DNA of 40,142 bases, taken from positions 1 through 40,142 of the forward strand of contig QGNN01000013.1 in assembly GCA_003228105.1 (NCBI GenBank), in the 5' to 3' direction. The notes beneath the pieces were generated by a model. The model had not been told where the DNA came from, made no database searches, and saw nothing but the letters and a program-made list of their open reading frames with translations. Position numbers and translations under genes: made by a program. Source of the DNA: Chloroflexota bacterium. Its GTDB lineage: Bacteria > Chloroflexota > Dehalococcoidia > Lucifugimonadales > UBA826. Shown here in pieces: positions 16,120 to 24,602 of the stretch; positions within the stretch are counted from its first letter, which is position 1; each line of letters opens with the position of its first letter.

Positions 16120-18102
16120 TTATTCGACGCTAGTGATATCGTCGTATTTCTGCTCGCATATATCCATCACGCCTTGGAAATCTTCCTCCAAAATATACCT
16201 TTTCTCAATTAATTTCTGAGCTGCTTCTTTTATCTTGAACATGTAATCTTGCTTGGTAGGATAAAGACTTTCGAGTGATGGACGGGGGTCATGATCTCTT
16301 TCCTTTTCTTTTGCGGTGGAAGGAAGCGCCACAGTCCATCCGGCCAATCCCCCAGTAATTCCGATAAGAAGTCCTTCGTTCCCAATCAAAGAATGTCTCG
16401 TGTTCCACCCGGTATTAGTAGCCACAGGAACACTTACATCTGGCAATCGGATACCAGCTATCTCATTTAATGTTTCATCTACATCCGATACAAAGGCAGG
16501 ATAGGTTTCACCTTGTTCTGGCGGCAGTTTGACTGTCCTGCCCAGATGCTGCTCGTCGCCATAATCTAATCTCATTGGATTTAAGACTCTATCGGGTAGT
16601 CTTATGCCAGGAATCTTCGAAAATTTTTCTATTACATCTTTAGTTTCGATCGCGGAGCCATCTTCATGTCTTGGATGACTACTGGCCGGAGGGTCATCCT
16701 CACCTTTTATCCAATTATTCATATTGGTCAAACAACCTCTCAGAATCGGAGTGTAGTTGACACCATTGAAGGGCAAATTACCTCTTACAGAATCCGACTC
16801 TCGAACTGTTTCTAAAGGGTATTTACCTGAACCGTGTTGGGTCCCCGAAAAATGATAACGCCTGACATTAGGATGTTCTGGCGCATCGCTATTATCTTCT
16901 ATATTGGTGTGGATTAAGGCAGCATCTCCACGCCAATATTCGGCGGAACTGTTTGTAAACATTATTTTGGGAACATTCCCTTGGCCAGTCATCCTGTCTA
17001 ACAGCCCTCCCTCCCTGCCGCTTATCGTGTCTTTTTGTTGAGTATCAGTGAATGGAAACAACTCTGGAATTATGTAGCATACATCTTTGGAAGGTTGTCC
17101 AAAGCGTAGATTAAACTCTCCCCTCATACCCCCGCCTACATGAGAAATTATTCCATCCATGGATTGCCGAGCGGATTCATCAACGTTCATGCCCGTGTAT
17201 ATATACTGCCTAAGAAACCTACCGGTCTGCGACACTCCGTAAGATATCGCGTGATCTACATACCCACTAAGTGGATTACCTTCTTCTTCTGAGGCATATT
17301 TCATAAAGGAGCAAATATCCCTTACCGCGGCAAATCCTAAGCCAACAATACGACTACCCTTTGTCGTATACACCAACTTGTATATCCGTCCTAATTCGAA
17401 TCCACCTTGAAGATGAACGTGGGACGCATCCGGTTCTATTTCGGAATCCTCCACCCGGACAAGATCCCATTTGTTTCTTTCAATTAGTTCAGGCATCCCG
17501 TTTGGCTGATCTTGCACCATTAACTCCGCCTCAAGCTCAAGCTCATCGGCAGCTGGATTTTTCAAGTGATATAGGTCAGCTAGAGGGAAGACCGAGGTTG
17601 TAACATTTGTCTGATATTGATTCATAACTCTGCCACTTAATTGTTCTCCATCGACATATGCCTCTGGTGCGGAAAGTCCGATCAATCCAGGCATATCTGG
17701 CACATCTGATTGCCATCCACAAAACATCACGGAATAGCCTTCCCTCATCAAAAAGCCGTTACCGGATTCAATAGGTGAGGTAGGGTCTTTAGGTCTATTT
17801 GCACTATTAAACCCGTAAAGTACTGTCTTGTTTCCTCTATTTACAACATCAAGAAACATAGTGCGATTACCTTTGTCTGGATCAGAAGGGGTCAACAAAA
17901 CGAAATCTGCCGAAAATTCAACCTTCCCATCATCATTACGAGGAGCTAATTGGATATCTACTATTCTTTCGTTTGATTCAGAAAAAGGGTCTACTTCGAA
18001 ATAGGCTTTCCCCTGCAAATGGTCATAGGTGCCTATGTCTCCATATTCTTTCCCACTTTCTAACAAAGCTTTACTGGTTACTTCAAATCGACTTACCGAC
18101 AT
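16120..18102 (-). CDS. Large alpha/beta hydrolase of the Abhydrolase_10 type
   Basis: A 660-residue protein. A beta-rich N-terminal half (FEVTSKALLESGKEYGDIG, VNRGNKTVLYGFN) precedes the hydrolase core. The nucleophile elbow is GVSQTGRFLRQ near residue 290, the usual GxSQxGR of this family. A likely catalytic His lies in RRYHFSGTQHG. The C-terminal part includes GGLAGWTVALPSTAKEKERD. No signal peptide is seen, although some relatives are secreted. Substrates of the family are poorly known; ester or lactone hydrolysis is likely. Possibly co-transcribed with the VLRF1-type gene downstream, although the roles look unrelated. Confidence 0.85.
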   Translation of the reverse strand: MSVSRFEVTSKALLESGKEYGDIGTYDHLQGKAYFEVDPFSESNERIVDIQLAPRNDDGKVEFSADFVLLTPSDPDKGNRTMFLDVVNRGNKTVLYGFNSANRPKDPTSPIESGNGFLMREGYSVMFCGWQSDVPDMPGLIGLSAPEAYVDGEQLSGRVMNQYQTNVTTSVFPLADLYHLKNPAADELELEAELMVQDQPNGMPELIERNKWDLVRVEDSEIEPDASHVHLQGGFELGRIYKLVYTTKGSRIVGLGFAAVRDICSFMKYASEEEGNPLSGYVDHAISYGVSQTGRFLRQYIYTGMNVDESARQSMDGIISHVGGGMRGEFNLRFGQPSKDVCYIIPELFPFTDTQQKDTISGREGGLLDRMTGQGNVPKIMFTNSSAEYWRGDAALIHTNIEDNSDAPEHPNVRRYHFSGTQHGSGKYPLETVRESDSVRGNLPFNGVNYTPILRGCLTNMNNWIKGEDDPPASSHPRHEDGSAIETKDVIEKFSKIPGIRLPDRVLNPMRLDYGDEQHLGRTVKLPPEQGETYPAFVSDVDETLNEIAGIRLPDVSVPVATNTGWNTRHSLIGNEGLLIGITGGLAGWTVALPSTAKEKERDHDPRPSLESLYPTKQDYMFKIKEAAQKLIEKRYILEEDFQGVMDICEQKYDDITSVE

Positions 18103-18158
18103 TTTTACCCCCTACAACATAAACCTCATTCTAGCATTCTAATTTCTTGCAAAGGACG

Positions 18159-18188
18159 TTGACTGTAAGACAGCTCAAATCCTAAACT
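18159..18188 (+). promoter_or_regulatory. Probable sigma-70-type promoter for rpiB
   Basis: TTGACT (18159-18164), an 18-base spacer and TAAACT (18183-18188). This puts transcription start about 40 bases before the rpiB ATG. It lies in the short divergent gap with the hydrolase gene. Confidence 0.42.
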
Positions 18189-18235
18189 CTTTATCTAATG
18201 ATCGTAGAACACTACCGTAACCGGAGATAACATCG

Positions 18236-18688
18236 ATGAGAATTTCAGTCGCTGCCGACCATAACGGATATGAATTAAAAAATGAAATATCCGAAATTCT
18301 CAAAAGAGCCGGGCATGATGTCATCGATATTGGGCCTCATTCTTTGGACCCTTTAGATGATTATCCAGATTACGCAAAGCCATTGGCAGAAAGTGTATCT
18401 TCAGGAGAAACTAATAGGGGAATAATGGTTTGCGGGAGTGGGGTGGGAGCTTCAGTGGCTGCAAACAAAGTCAAAGGAGTAAGAGCTGCGGTATGCCATG
18501 ATATTTATTCAGCCCATCAAGGAGTTGAACACGACAACATGAACGTTCTCTGCCTCGGGTCACGAATCGTCGGTACCGAGGTAGTGCGAGAACTGGTCTC
18601 AGCATTTATTTCTGCCGCATATACAAATGAAGAAAGACATGCACGAAGATTAAATAAAGTAATCGAAATGGAAAACGACTTTAGCTAA
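18236..18688 (+). CDS. rpiB: Ribose-5-phosphate isomerase B
   Basis: A 150-residue RpiB/LacAB-fold isomerase that interconverts ribose 5-phosphate and ribulose 5-phosphate in the pentose phosphate pathway. Marks are VAADHNGYELK at the N-terminus, the catalytic Cys in GIMVCGSGVGASVAANKV, and RAAVCHDIYSAHQGVEHDNMNVLCLGSR. It is close to the standard length. GGAGATAA precedes the ATG. It is convergent with a broken TPP-enzyme fragment 7 bases downstream and has no obvious operon partners. Confidence 0.94.
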   Translation: MRISVAADHNGYELKNEISEILKRAGHDVIDIGPHSLDPLDDYPDYAKPLAESVSSGETNRGIMVCGSGVGASVAANKVKGVRAAVCHDIYSAHQGVEHDNMNVLCLGSRIVGTEVVRELVSAFISAAYTNEERHARRLNKVIEMENDFS

Positions 18689-18695
18689 AATATGG

Positions 18696-19012
18696 TTAGC
18701 TATATTCTGCCCCTAGCAAACTGGCTACTGGCCTCCTACTCCGCTCTGCCTCTTCAAAAGTCTCACTTATCCTTTCAACGTCATCATTCGACTCTATCAA
18801 ATAATAATTAATGCCATAAGCGTGCAATATTGGTTCGGTAAAACGAGCAGCTAAGTCTTTGGTTATTCCATGCTTTGTCCAACCTCGATAACCAATTATC
18901 CTAACCAGTGGAAACTCTATATCAATCCCTAAGCCACGAATAGAATCCCCAGCTTCAAACATACCTGTATTTTGGATTAAGACCACAGATTTTTACCACC
19001 TACCCACCCTTC
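18696..19012 (-). pseudogene. Remnant of a thiamine-diphosphate decarboxylase (Pyr domain)
   Basis: The main readable part starts GTG at 18986 and gives 96 residues: VLIQNTGMFEAGDSIRGLG, IIGYRGWTKHGITKD, LAARFTEPILHAYGI, and RRPVASLLGAEYS. This matches the second half of the N-terminal TPP-binding region or small subunit of phosphonopyruvate/sulfopyruvate decarboxylase-like enzymes. Just upstream, in another frame, CEGWVGGKNL matches the preceding GLxVGGK block. So a one-base loss near 18988 broke the gene, and everything before about 19012 is missing. No partner subunit is nearby. Probably dead; the 96-residue part alone would lack the thiamine glutamate region. Confidence 0.72.
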
Positions 19013-19069
19013 ACAAAAAATGTAAAGCTAGTATCAAAACTTATATTAACCACACTAATTCTCAGCCAA

Positions 19070-19837
19070 TCAACCTTTACGCCATATCTCAGCATCATCA
19101 GCAGGAGAGTATCCTAAATCTTTCTCCGAGTTACTTACATCCCAAAATCTCCACTTATTTCTGGATACACCATAGTAGATTCCATATTTCAAGTTTGAGG
19201 AAGCCTCTATGCACTTTTGGAACAAATTACTCAAATCACTATGGCTAAGAAGGGTAGCGAATTGCCTTTCGTTTATTGGTTTACCTTCAGAATTTAGAGT
19301 TCCAATTCGTACCGATAGAGAACTGATTCCATATTGGTCCGAATAAAATCTACCCGCGGCTTCTCCAAAGGCTTTGGCGATCCCGTAGGGTCCGTCGGGT
19401 CTAACCGGCATTTCTGTGGTAATTAATGGGATTGAATCAGCTTCAAGGCTTCTATAATCACCTTTCACAATTTCGCTATACGGGCTATCAAACTCATACA
19501 TACCAGTGGCATGGTTTGAGCTGGCAAAGATAACCCTTTTTACTCCCGAAATTCTAGAAGCCTCCAAAAAATTAGAAGTGCATTTTAAATTGACATCATG
19601 AATAACATCCCAAGCACTGAATTGATCGGGATTACTTGCAAGATCAATGACAGTATCAATATCGTAGAAAGCTGGCAAAATATCTTGAAGAATAGAACAG
19701 TTTGCCTTCACAGTCGGGATTTGACGAGATTCTTCCAAGTCCACTCCCGTGATCTCGTATTCTTGGTTTAGCGATTCTGCTAGGACAGATCCCACCAACC
19801 CCGATACCCCAGTAATTAAAACTTTTTTTTTATCCAC
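19070..19837 (-). CDS. NAD-dependent epimerase/dehydratase (uronate-dehydrogenase-like)
   Basis: A 255-residue extended-SDR protein. The N-terminal ITGVSGLVGSVLAESL binds NAD, Asp in TGVDLEE fits NAD, and VIDLASNPDQF, FASSNHATGMY and the active-site YGIAK follow. The SSNHxTGxY segment and short length resemble uronate dehydrogenases, which oxidise glucuronate or galacturonate to the lactone. I chose GTG at 19837, which has GAGAG 8 bases ahead; an in-frame TTG at 19852 is an alternative. A run of nine A lies at codons 3-5, a possible slippage site. The sugar substrate is inferred, not proven. Confidence 0.82.
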   Translation of the reverse strand: MDKKKVLITGVSGLVGSVLAESLNQEYEITGVDLEESRQIPTVKANCSILQDILPAFYDIDTVIDLASNPDQFSAWDVIHDVNLKCTSNFLEASRISGVKRVIFASSNHATGMYEFDSPYSEIVKGDYRSLEADSIPLITTEMPVRPDGPYGIAKAFGEAAGRFYSDQYGISSLSVRIGTLNSEGKPINERQFATLLSHSDLSNLFQKCIEASSNLKYGIYYGVSRNKWRFWDVSNSEKDLGYSPADDAEIWRKG

Positions 19838-19988
19838 GTTGCATACTCTCAAAAAGATGGGAAAACCCCAAAACAGAATGGGTTAAGAAAATCTACTAGA
19901 TTCTTTTATCAGGAAAATTTGATTGCCGCAATAGCTAACAGTACCTCATTTTGATTGCTCCGAATCTCTAATCTTTATATTTAGGGGT

Positions 19989-20016
19989 TTGCGGATAACT
20001 TAATGATGGATATAAT
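19989..20016 (+). promoter_or_regulatory. Possible promoter upstream of the zinc ribbon and aminotransferase
   Basis: A perfect TATAAT (20011-20016) is preceded at 16 bases by TTGCGG (19989-19994), a weak -35. It would give a leader of about 85 bases before the small zinc-ribbon gene. The rest of 19838-20106 shows no gene or clear terminator. Confidence 0.42.
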
Positions 20017-20106
20017 TCCGGAACTTTCTGATTTTTAGCACCTTTACCTAGAGGAAAAGTAAGCTAAAAAACCGAAAAACTACCTAAACTTACGAGGTGC
20101 AACGTT

Positions 20107-20250
20107 TTGGAAGCTTACTGCCTTAAATGCAAAGGACCCCATGAAATCAAAGAACCCAACGAGATCACACTTAAAAACGGAAGAGCAGCCACTCAGGGAA
20201 AGTGTGGAGCTTGTGGTTCAAAAGTATTTAGAATTGGAAAAGCTAGTTAG
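20107..20250 (+). CDS. Small zinc-ribbon protein (DUF5679-like)
   Basis: A 47-residue protein starting at TTG 20107-20109, with GAGGTG 7 bases ahead. Two CxxC pairs, C5-x2-C8 and C33-x2-C36, should bind one zinc ion. Between and after them the pattern EIKEPNEITLKNGRAATQGK and GSKVFRIGK matches DUF5679, a small family common in Chloroflexota and relatives. The function is unknown; nucleic-acid or protein contact is possible. It is 24 bases ahead of the class III aminotransferase on the same strand and may share its transcript. Confidence 0.82.
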   Translation: MEAYCLKCKGPHEIKEPNEITLKNGRAATQGKCGACGSKVFRIGKAS

Positions 20251-20274
20251 TGATAGTTTGAGAAATGAGGTGAA

Positions 20275-21654
20275 ATGATGGCGACTACAACAACACTGTC
20301 TGGAGAGATAATCGAAGAACTAAAACAGCAAGCCGCTGAGCATTTTTGGCCTCATGCCCGTCAAACCAACGACATGTTTGGTGATAACGGACTCAAGTTT
20401 GTAAGCGACTCGAAAGGGGTATGGGTTTACGACGTTGAAGGAAAGGAATGGTTTGACACCCTATCTGGCATGTGGCTGGTAAATATTGGCCACGGCAGAA
20501 AAGAAATTGCCGATGCAGTTTATGAACAAATGCAAGGCATTTCTTACTCCCCGGGTGGCACTTTGACCCCGGTAACTGCAGAACTTGCAGGAAGAGTTGC
20601 CGCGCTAGCACCCGACAAACATTCACGAGTGTACTTTGTCAGCGGTGGATCAGAGGCAGTTGAAACTGCACTCAAAATGGCGAAAAATTACCAGAAAAAT
20701 ATAGGGGAAGGTACTAGGTACAAGGTTATAAGTAGAAAAGGCTCATACCACGGGGCAACTCACGCCTGCATAAGCCTAGGGGGCGGAGGCGTAGCCGCTC
20801 CTATTAATTATGGCCCTCTAATGCCAGGAAACATCCATATTGAACAACCTGACGCATACCGAGGAAGATGCTGCAGCGCGAATGGAGGATGCACGCTTGA
20901 ATGTGCAAAAGACTTGGAACGGGCCATACTTCATGAGGGACCGTCCACTGTAGCTGCCTTCATAGGTGAACCAATTTCAGCGGCATCAGGTATCCACATC
21001 CCCCACCCAGAGTACTGGCCTACAATCCGAGAAATATGCGATAAATACGGTGTCGTGATGATATGCGACGAAGTGATAAATGCGTTCGGCAGGACTGGAA
21101 AAATGTTCGCCACGGAGCATTGGGATATTAAACCTGACATTACCACTGTCGCCAAGGCCTTAACCAGCGGATACTTGCCGATTGGGGCAGCTATTGGCAG
21201 CAAAAAGATTGCTTCAGCTTTCGAGGGAGGTGATGATGACACATTCAGACACCTCATAACATTTGGTGGGAATCCAGCATCATGCGCAGCAGCCATCGCG
21301 AATCTCGACATTATGGAAAATGAGAATATCGTGGAAAATGCAGCAGCCATGGGGGACTACATGTATGAGCGACTGCAATCACTGTATGATCATAAAATAG
21401 TTGGGGATGTTCGTGGCGGAAAAGGACTATTGAGTGCTGTTGAACTAGTAAAAGACCGGGATACAAGAGAAAAATTTCCGGCTGAATTAAAATTATCAGA
21501 CAAAGTCACCGCAGCATTGCAAAAACATATGATACTCGGACGAGCAGGGGACTCTATCCCAATCGCTCCTCCTCTTTGTATAACAAAAAATGAAATCGAT
21601 CATTTTGTGGGGCAGCTCAACTCGGCTTTGACAGAAATAGAAACCACCTTATAG
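20275..21654 (+). CDS. Class III PLP-dependent aminotransferase
   Basis: A 459-residue omega-aminotransferase of normal length. Marks are WVYDVEGKEWFDTLSGMWLVNIGHG at the N-terminus (shown in full domain order only), VYFVSGGSEAVETALKMAK for phosphate binding, YHGATHA, the PLP Asp in MICDEVINAFGRTGK, and the Schiff-base lysine in TTVAKALTSGYLPIGA. An insertion with CCSANGGCTLEC (about residues 199-210) is cysteine-rich and seen in some relatives. The start may be 20275 or the adjacent ATG at 20278; GAGGTGA fits both. It transfers amino groups from an omega-amino acid or amine to pyruvate or 2-oxoglutarate. A DAO flavoenzyme follows after 9 bases, suggesting a shared amine-catabolic route. Confidence 0.92.
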   Translation: MMATTTTLSGEIIEELKQQAAEHFWPHARQTNDMFGDNGLKFVSDSKGVWVYDVEGKEWFDTLSGMWLVNIGHGRKEIADAVYEQMQGISYSPGGTLTPVTAELAGRVAALAPDKHSRVYFVSGGSEAVETALKMAKNYQKNIGEGTRYKVISRKGSYHGATHACISLGGGGVAAPINYGPLMPGNIHIEQPDAYRGRCCSANGGCTLECAKDLERAILHEGPSTVAAFIGEPISAASGIHIPHPEYWPTIREICDKYGVVMICDEVINAFGRTGKMFATEHWDIKPDITTVAKALTSGYLPIGAAIGSKKIASAFEGGDDDTFRHLITFGGNPASCAAAIANLDIMENENIVENAAAMGDYMYERLQSLYDHKIVGDVRGGKGLLSAVELVKDRDTREKFPAELKLSDKVTAALQKHMILGRAGDSIPIAPPLCITKNEIDHFVGQLNSALTEIETTL

Positions 21655-21663
21655 ATCTCAAAT

Positions 21664-22782
21664 ATGGAATCAAACGTTTGTGTTGTAGGAGGAGGTATAG
21701 TAGGACTGTCCTCTGCCTATTTCCTTGCCAAAACAGGGCATTCAGTCACCGTGATCGAAAGGGATTCGATTGGCAGTCACGCTTCGGGATTTGCCTATGG
21801 AAGTCTAAGCCCACTGGGTGAGGCTGGCCACGCCAATGATATTTTGCCTGAGCTAGAAATAGCCCGGATGGGTATGGACATACACACCCAATTTTCAAGA
21901 GAGTTATTTGAAAGTACTGGAATAAATACAGACCATAGGTTTCGACCAGCCCTAGACTTAATTTTCACGGCATCTGAAGCTACTGAGGCAAAAAAGCAAA
22001 TTGAATGGAGAACTGACGAAAAAGGCTACCGTGTCGAATGGCTCAGCAATGAGGAAGCTCTACAGGCAGTCCCTCATATTTCAAAAGAAATCCTGGGGGC
22101 CGTCTATACGGAAGGGGTAGCCGACGTAGAACCTTATAAATTATTGTTGGCGTTAACACAAGCATGTGAATTACTTGGAGTCGATATAGTCCACGGAGAC
22201 GTCAGTGCTGTGATTCGTGAGGGTACCTCCATTGCAATAACCACTCAAAGTGGAGTCAGGACCTGTGACAATCTAGTTCTGGCGATGGGCCCGTGGATGG
22301 GTAAAACAGCCGAATGGATTGGTATTAAGGTACCCATAACCCCTTTAAAAGGCCAGATAGTAAAGTTGAATGCACCAAATATTACAGTGAACTGCTCAGT
22401 TGGGTGGCAAGGAAATTACGCATGTACCAAGCCGGATGGACTCTTGTGGGCCGGAACTACTGAAGAGAACGTAGGTTTCGATGACATACCGACTACAAGT
22501 GGTCGAGACCAAGTACTCGAGGCATTGAACAAAATGATCCCGAATTTAGACGACGCAACCCTAGTACAACACACGGCCTGCCTACGGCCACTTCCTGTAG
22601 ATGGGAAAATCATTATAGGGTCGGTTCCAAACGATCAGAACATTTTTTTGGCTACTGGAACCGGTAGAAAAGGAATTTTACTCGGTCCAGCGATGGGCAA
22701 AATTGTTTCGCAGCTGATATCAGGCCAACAACCTGAAGTGGAAATAACCTCTTTCAGTCCGGCCAGATTTGCTTCCTTTTAG
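21664..22782 (+). CDS. FAD-dependent oxidoreductase, DAO family
   Basis: A 372-residue flavoenzyme with VCVVGGGIVGLSSAYFLAKTG at the N-terminus (FAD ADP-binding motif, residues 5-25 in outline), Glu in VTVIERDS, mid-domain NLVLAMGPWMGKTAEWIG, and C-terminal CLRPLPVDGKIIIGSVP and TGTGRKGILLGPAMGK. It resembles glycine oxidase and DadA-type enzymes. It follows the class III aminotransferase by 9 bases, so both likely act on related amines or amino acids. A second, distinct DAO enzyme lies at 5961-7145. The acceptor is unknown. Confidence 0.9.
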   Translation: MESNVCVVGGGIVGLSSAYFLAKTGHSVTVIERDSIGSHASGFAYGSLSPLGEAGHANDILPELEIARMGMDIHTQFSRELFESTGINTDHRFRPALDLIFTASEATEAKKQIEWRTDEKGYRVEWLSNEEALQAVPHISKEILGAVYTEGVADVEPYKLLLALTQACELLGVDIVHGDVSAVIREGTSIAITTQSGVRTCDNLVLAMGPWMGKTAEWIGIKVPITPLKGQIVKLNAPNITVNCSVGWQGNYACTKPDGLLWAGTTEENVGFDDIPTTSGRDQVLEALNKMIPNLDDATLVQHTACLRPLPVDGKIIIGSVPNDQNIFLATGTGRKGILLGPAMGKIVSQLISGQQPEVEITSFSPARFASF

Positions 22783-22786
22783 ATTT

Positions 22787-23401
22787 TTACTGGAGTGGGG
22801 AAAAATCGAAAGGTAACAATATCTTATTTTCTTGTTTTACTGGAGCAACTCCACCTTTAGGCGGCCACACACCCTGCGCCCTCGTCTCGGTTCTAATCCT
22901 GGTACGTTCCTCAAAGGAATCATATGACCACATGTGTATGAATTTATTCAGCCCCCCAACATCAGAGTACCAACACCCAACCAAAGGAGAATATTTTTCT
23001 CTTTTCCCAATAGCTGCCCCCCAGGCACCTAACACTTTAGGCATATCTCCGGGTTTATAGGTATAAATTCTCATCTCATAAATAGGGCCCATATTTTTTG
23101 GTTCTAAAGGCCTCATGAACGGTGCGGGAAACATAATTTCACTTTCCATATTTAAAATAATGTCATTATTGTCTGGTGGCCAGTCACCTTCTGATACCGC
23201 TTTGGATCTAATCTCGGATCTGTGATTTGCATCTTCATATGGCCAAATATGGACAACCTGATTGAGGGGTCCCATTTCGGTATACCAAAACCCTCCCAAC
23301 GGGGAGTATTCCAGTCTTTTATCCAATTTAGCCTTTGTATTTTCACCGAACTGATCCACGGTCCTAGGTTTGATATCGTAGGTCCGAAACTCGTATATCA
23401 T
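22787..23401 (-). CDS. Double NIPSNAP-domain protein
   Basis: A 204-residue protein made of two similar ferredoxin-like NIPSNAP modules of about 100 residues. The first has YEFRTYDIKPRTVDQF, GGFWYTEMGPLNQVVHIWPYED and GDWPP. The second has YEMRIYTYKPGDMPKV, GCWYSDVGGLNKFIHMWSYDS and GVWPP. The repeat is clear and covers the whole chain. NIPSNAP proteins have no settled enzymatic role in bacteria; a dimeric alpha-beta-barrel, as in related monooxygenases, is likely. It is convergent with the DAO gene, 4 bases apart. Confidence 0.9.
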   Translation of the reverse strand: MIYEFRTYDIKPRTVDQFGENTKAKLDKRLEYSPLGGFWYTEMGPLNQVVHIWPYEDANHRSEIRSKAVSEGDWPPDNNDIILNMESEIMFPAPFMRPLEPKNMGPIYEMRIYTYKPGDMPKVLGAWGAAIGKREKYSPLVGCWYSDVGGLNKFIHMWSYDSFEERTRIRTETRAQGVWPPKGGVAPVKQENKILLPFDFSPLQ

Positions 23402-23550
23402 ACTAATGCTCCTACCTAAAACAACTCAACATAATCTCAAAACACAAGCCTAACATAATAGAATGCAATAAAATATTTAAATTACCTTTGAGGGTTTAGG
23501 TCATGACATATAAATTTACATATCTTAAAAAATACAGGTAAGGATCTGAG

Positions 23551-24537
23551 TTGAAAGTACTGATAACGGGTGGAGCCGGATACATTGGAAGCATGGTTTG
23601 TCATTCTCTAGCTGACCATGGGCATGAACCAATAATAATAGATTCAATGATTACAGGATCTGGTCAGCAGGTGGATCAATTCCCTACATTCATTGGTGAT
23701 ATCGCCAACGATGATCTAATAAAAAACATATTCAAAGAATATCCTGAGATTGAGAGCGTGGTGCATTGTGCAGGGAAAATTTTAGTCCCCGAGTCAGCTT
23801 TGCATCCAGATCAATATTATTATGAAAATGTAAGTAAATCTCTTCAATTATTTACAACTTTGAGAACTGTTGGCATCAAAAAAATACTTTTTAGCTCTAG
23901 TGCCTCCATTTATGAGGCCAAGAACGGGGCCGGTGTTGATGAGAACTCCCCTTTGAGTCCTTTGAGCCCGTATGCCAAAACCAAATTGGTGACCGAAATG
24001 ATTTTAGAAGATTTTTGTAATGCCTTTGAAATAGGAGGCATTGCGCTTAGATATTTTAACCCTATTGGAGCTGATCCGAAAATGAGGTGTGGCCCCAGTT
24101 TAGACAACACCTCCCACTTATTGGGCAACCTAGTAAAAGAGGCAGAGGGTTTCACAACTAACATTAAAATCACCGGTTCTAACTGGCCAACCAAGGACGG
24201 TACAGGAGTACGGGATTACATTCATGTTTGGGATCTTGCTGAGGCCCACGTTGCAGCACTGGAATCCTTCCACTCGATATTAGCCTCACAATCCAAATTC
24301 GAAAAAATTAATATCGGAAGCGGTAGTCCTACCACTGTCAAAGAATTTATTACGATTTTTGAGCAGGTATATGGTTGCGAAATAGCAACCGCCAAAGCTC
24401 CTCCTCGTGATGGGGATACCGCAGGCGCGTTCGCCAATATAGGCAAAGCCAAAAAATTAATGAATTGGCGACCAAGGATGTCTATTGAACAAGGAATGGC
24501 TGACGTAATCAAGTGGCATAGAAAAATGACCGCTTAG
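23551..24537 (+). CDS. galE: UDP-glucose 4-epimerase (GalE-like)
   Basis: A 328-residue extended SDR. NAD binding is by ITGGAGYIGSMVCHSL at residues 5-20. The substrate and catalytic parts are VVHCAGKILVPESALHPDQYY, FSSSASIYE and SPYAKTKLVTE (catalytic YAKTK). RYFNPIGADP, VRDYIHVWDLAEAHVAAL and INIGSGSPTTVKEF are strongly GalE-like. The start is TTG, with AGGATCTGAG just ahead. It interconverts UDP-glucose and UDP-galactose, or their N-acetyl forms, for glycan synthesis. It is single, with no other glycan genes adjacent. Confidence 0.9.
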   Translation: MKVLITGGAGYIGSMVCHSLADHGHEPIIIDSMITGSGQQVDQFPTFIGDIANDDLIKNIFKEYPEIESVVHCAGKILVPESALHPDQYYYENVSKSLQLFTTLRTVGIKKILFSSSASIYEAKNGAGVDENSPLSPLSPYAKTKLVTEMILEDFCNAFEIGGIALRYFNPIGADPKMRCGPSLDNTSHLLGNLVKEAEGFTTNIKITGSNWPTKDGTGVRDYIHVWDLAEAHVAALESFHSILASQSKFEKINIGSGSPTTVKEFITIFEQVYGCEIATAKAPPRDGDTAGAFANIGKAKKLMNWRPRMSIEQGMADVIKWHRKMTA

Positions 24538-24602
24538 ATAAAGTTGCGGTATTCATTTCATTCAGTACAATTCTGTTACCTAGCTCCCAAGGAGGGATTA
24601 AG

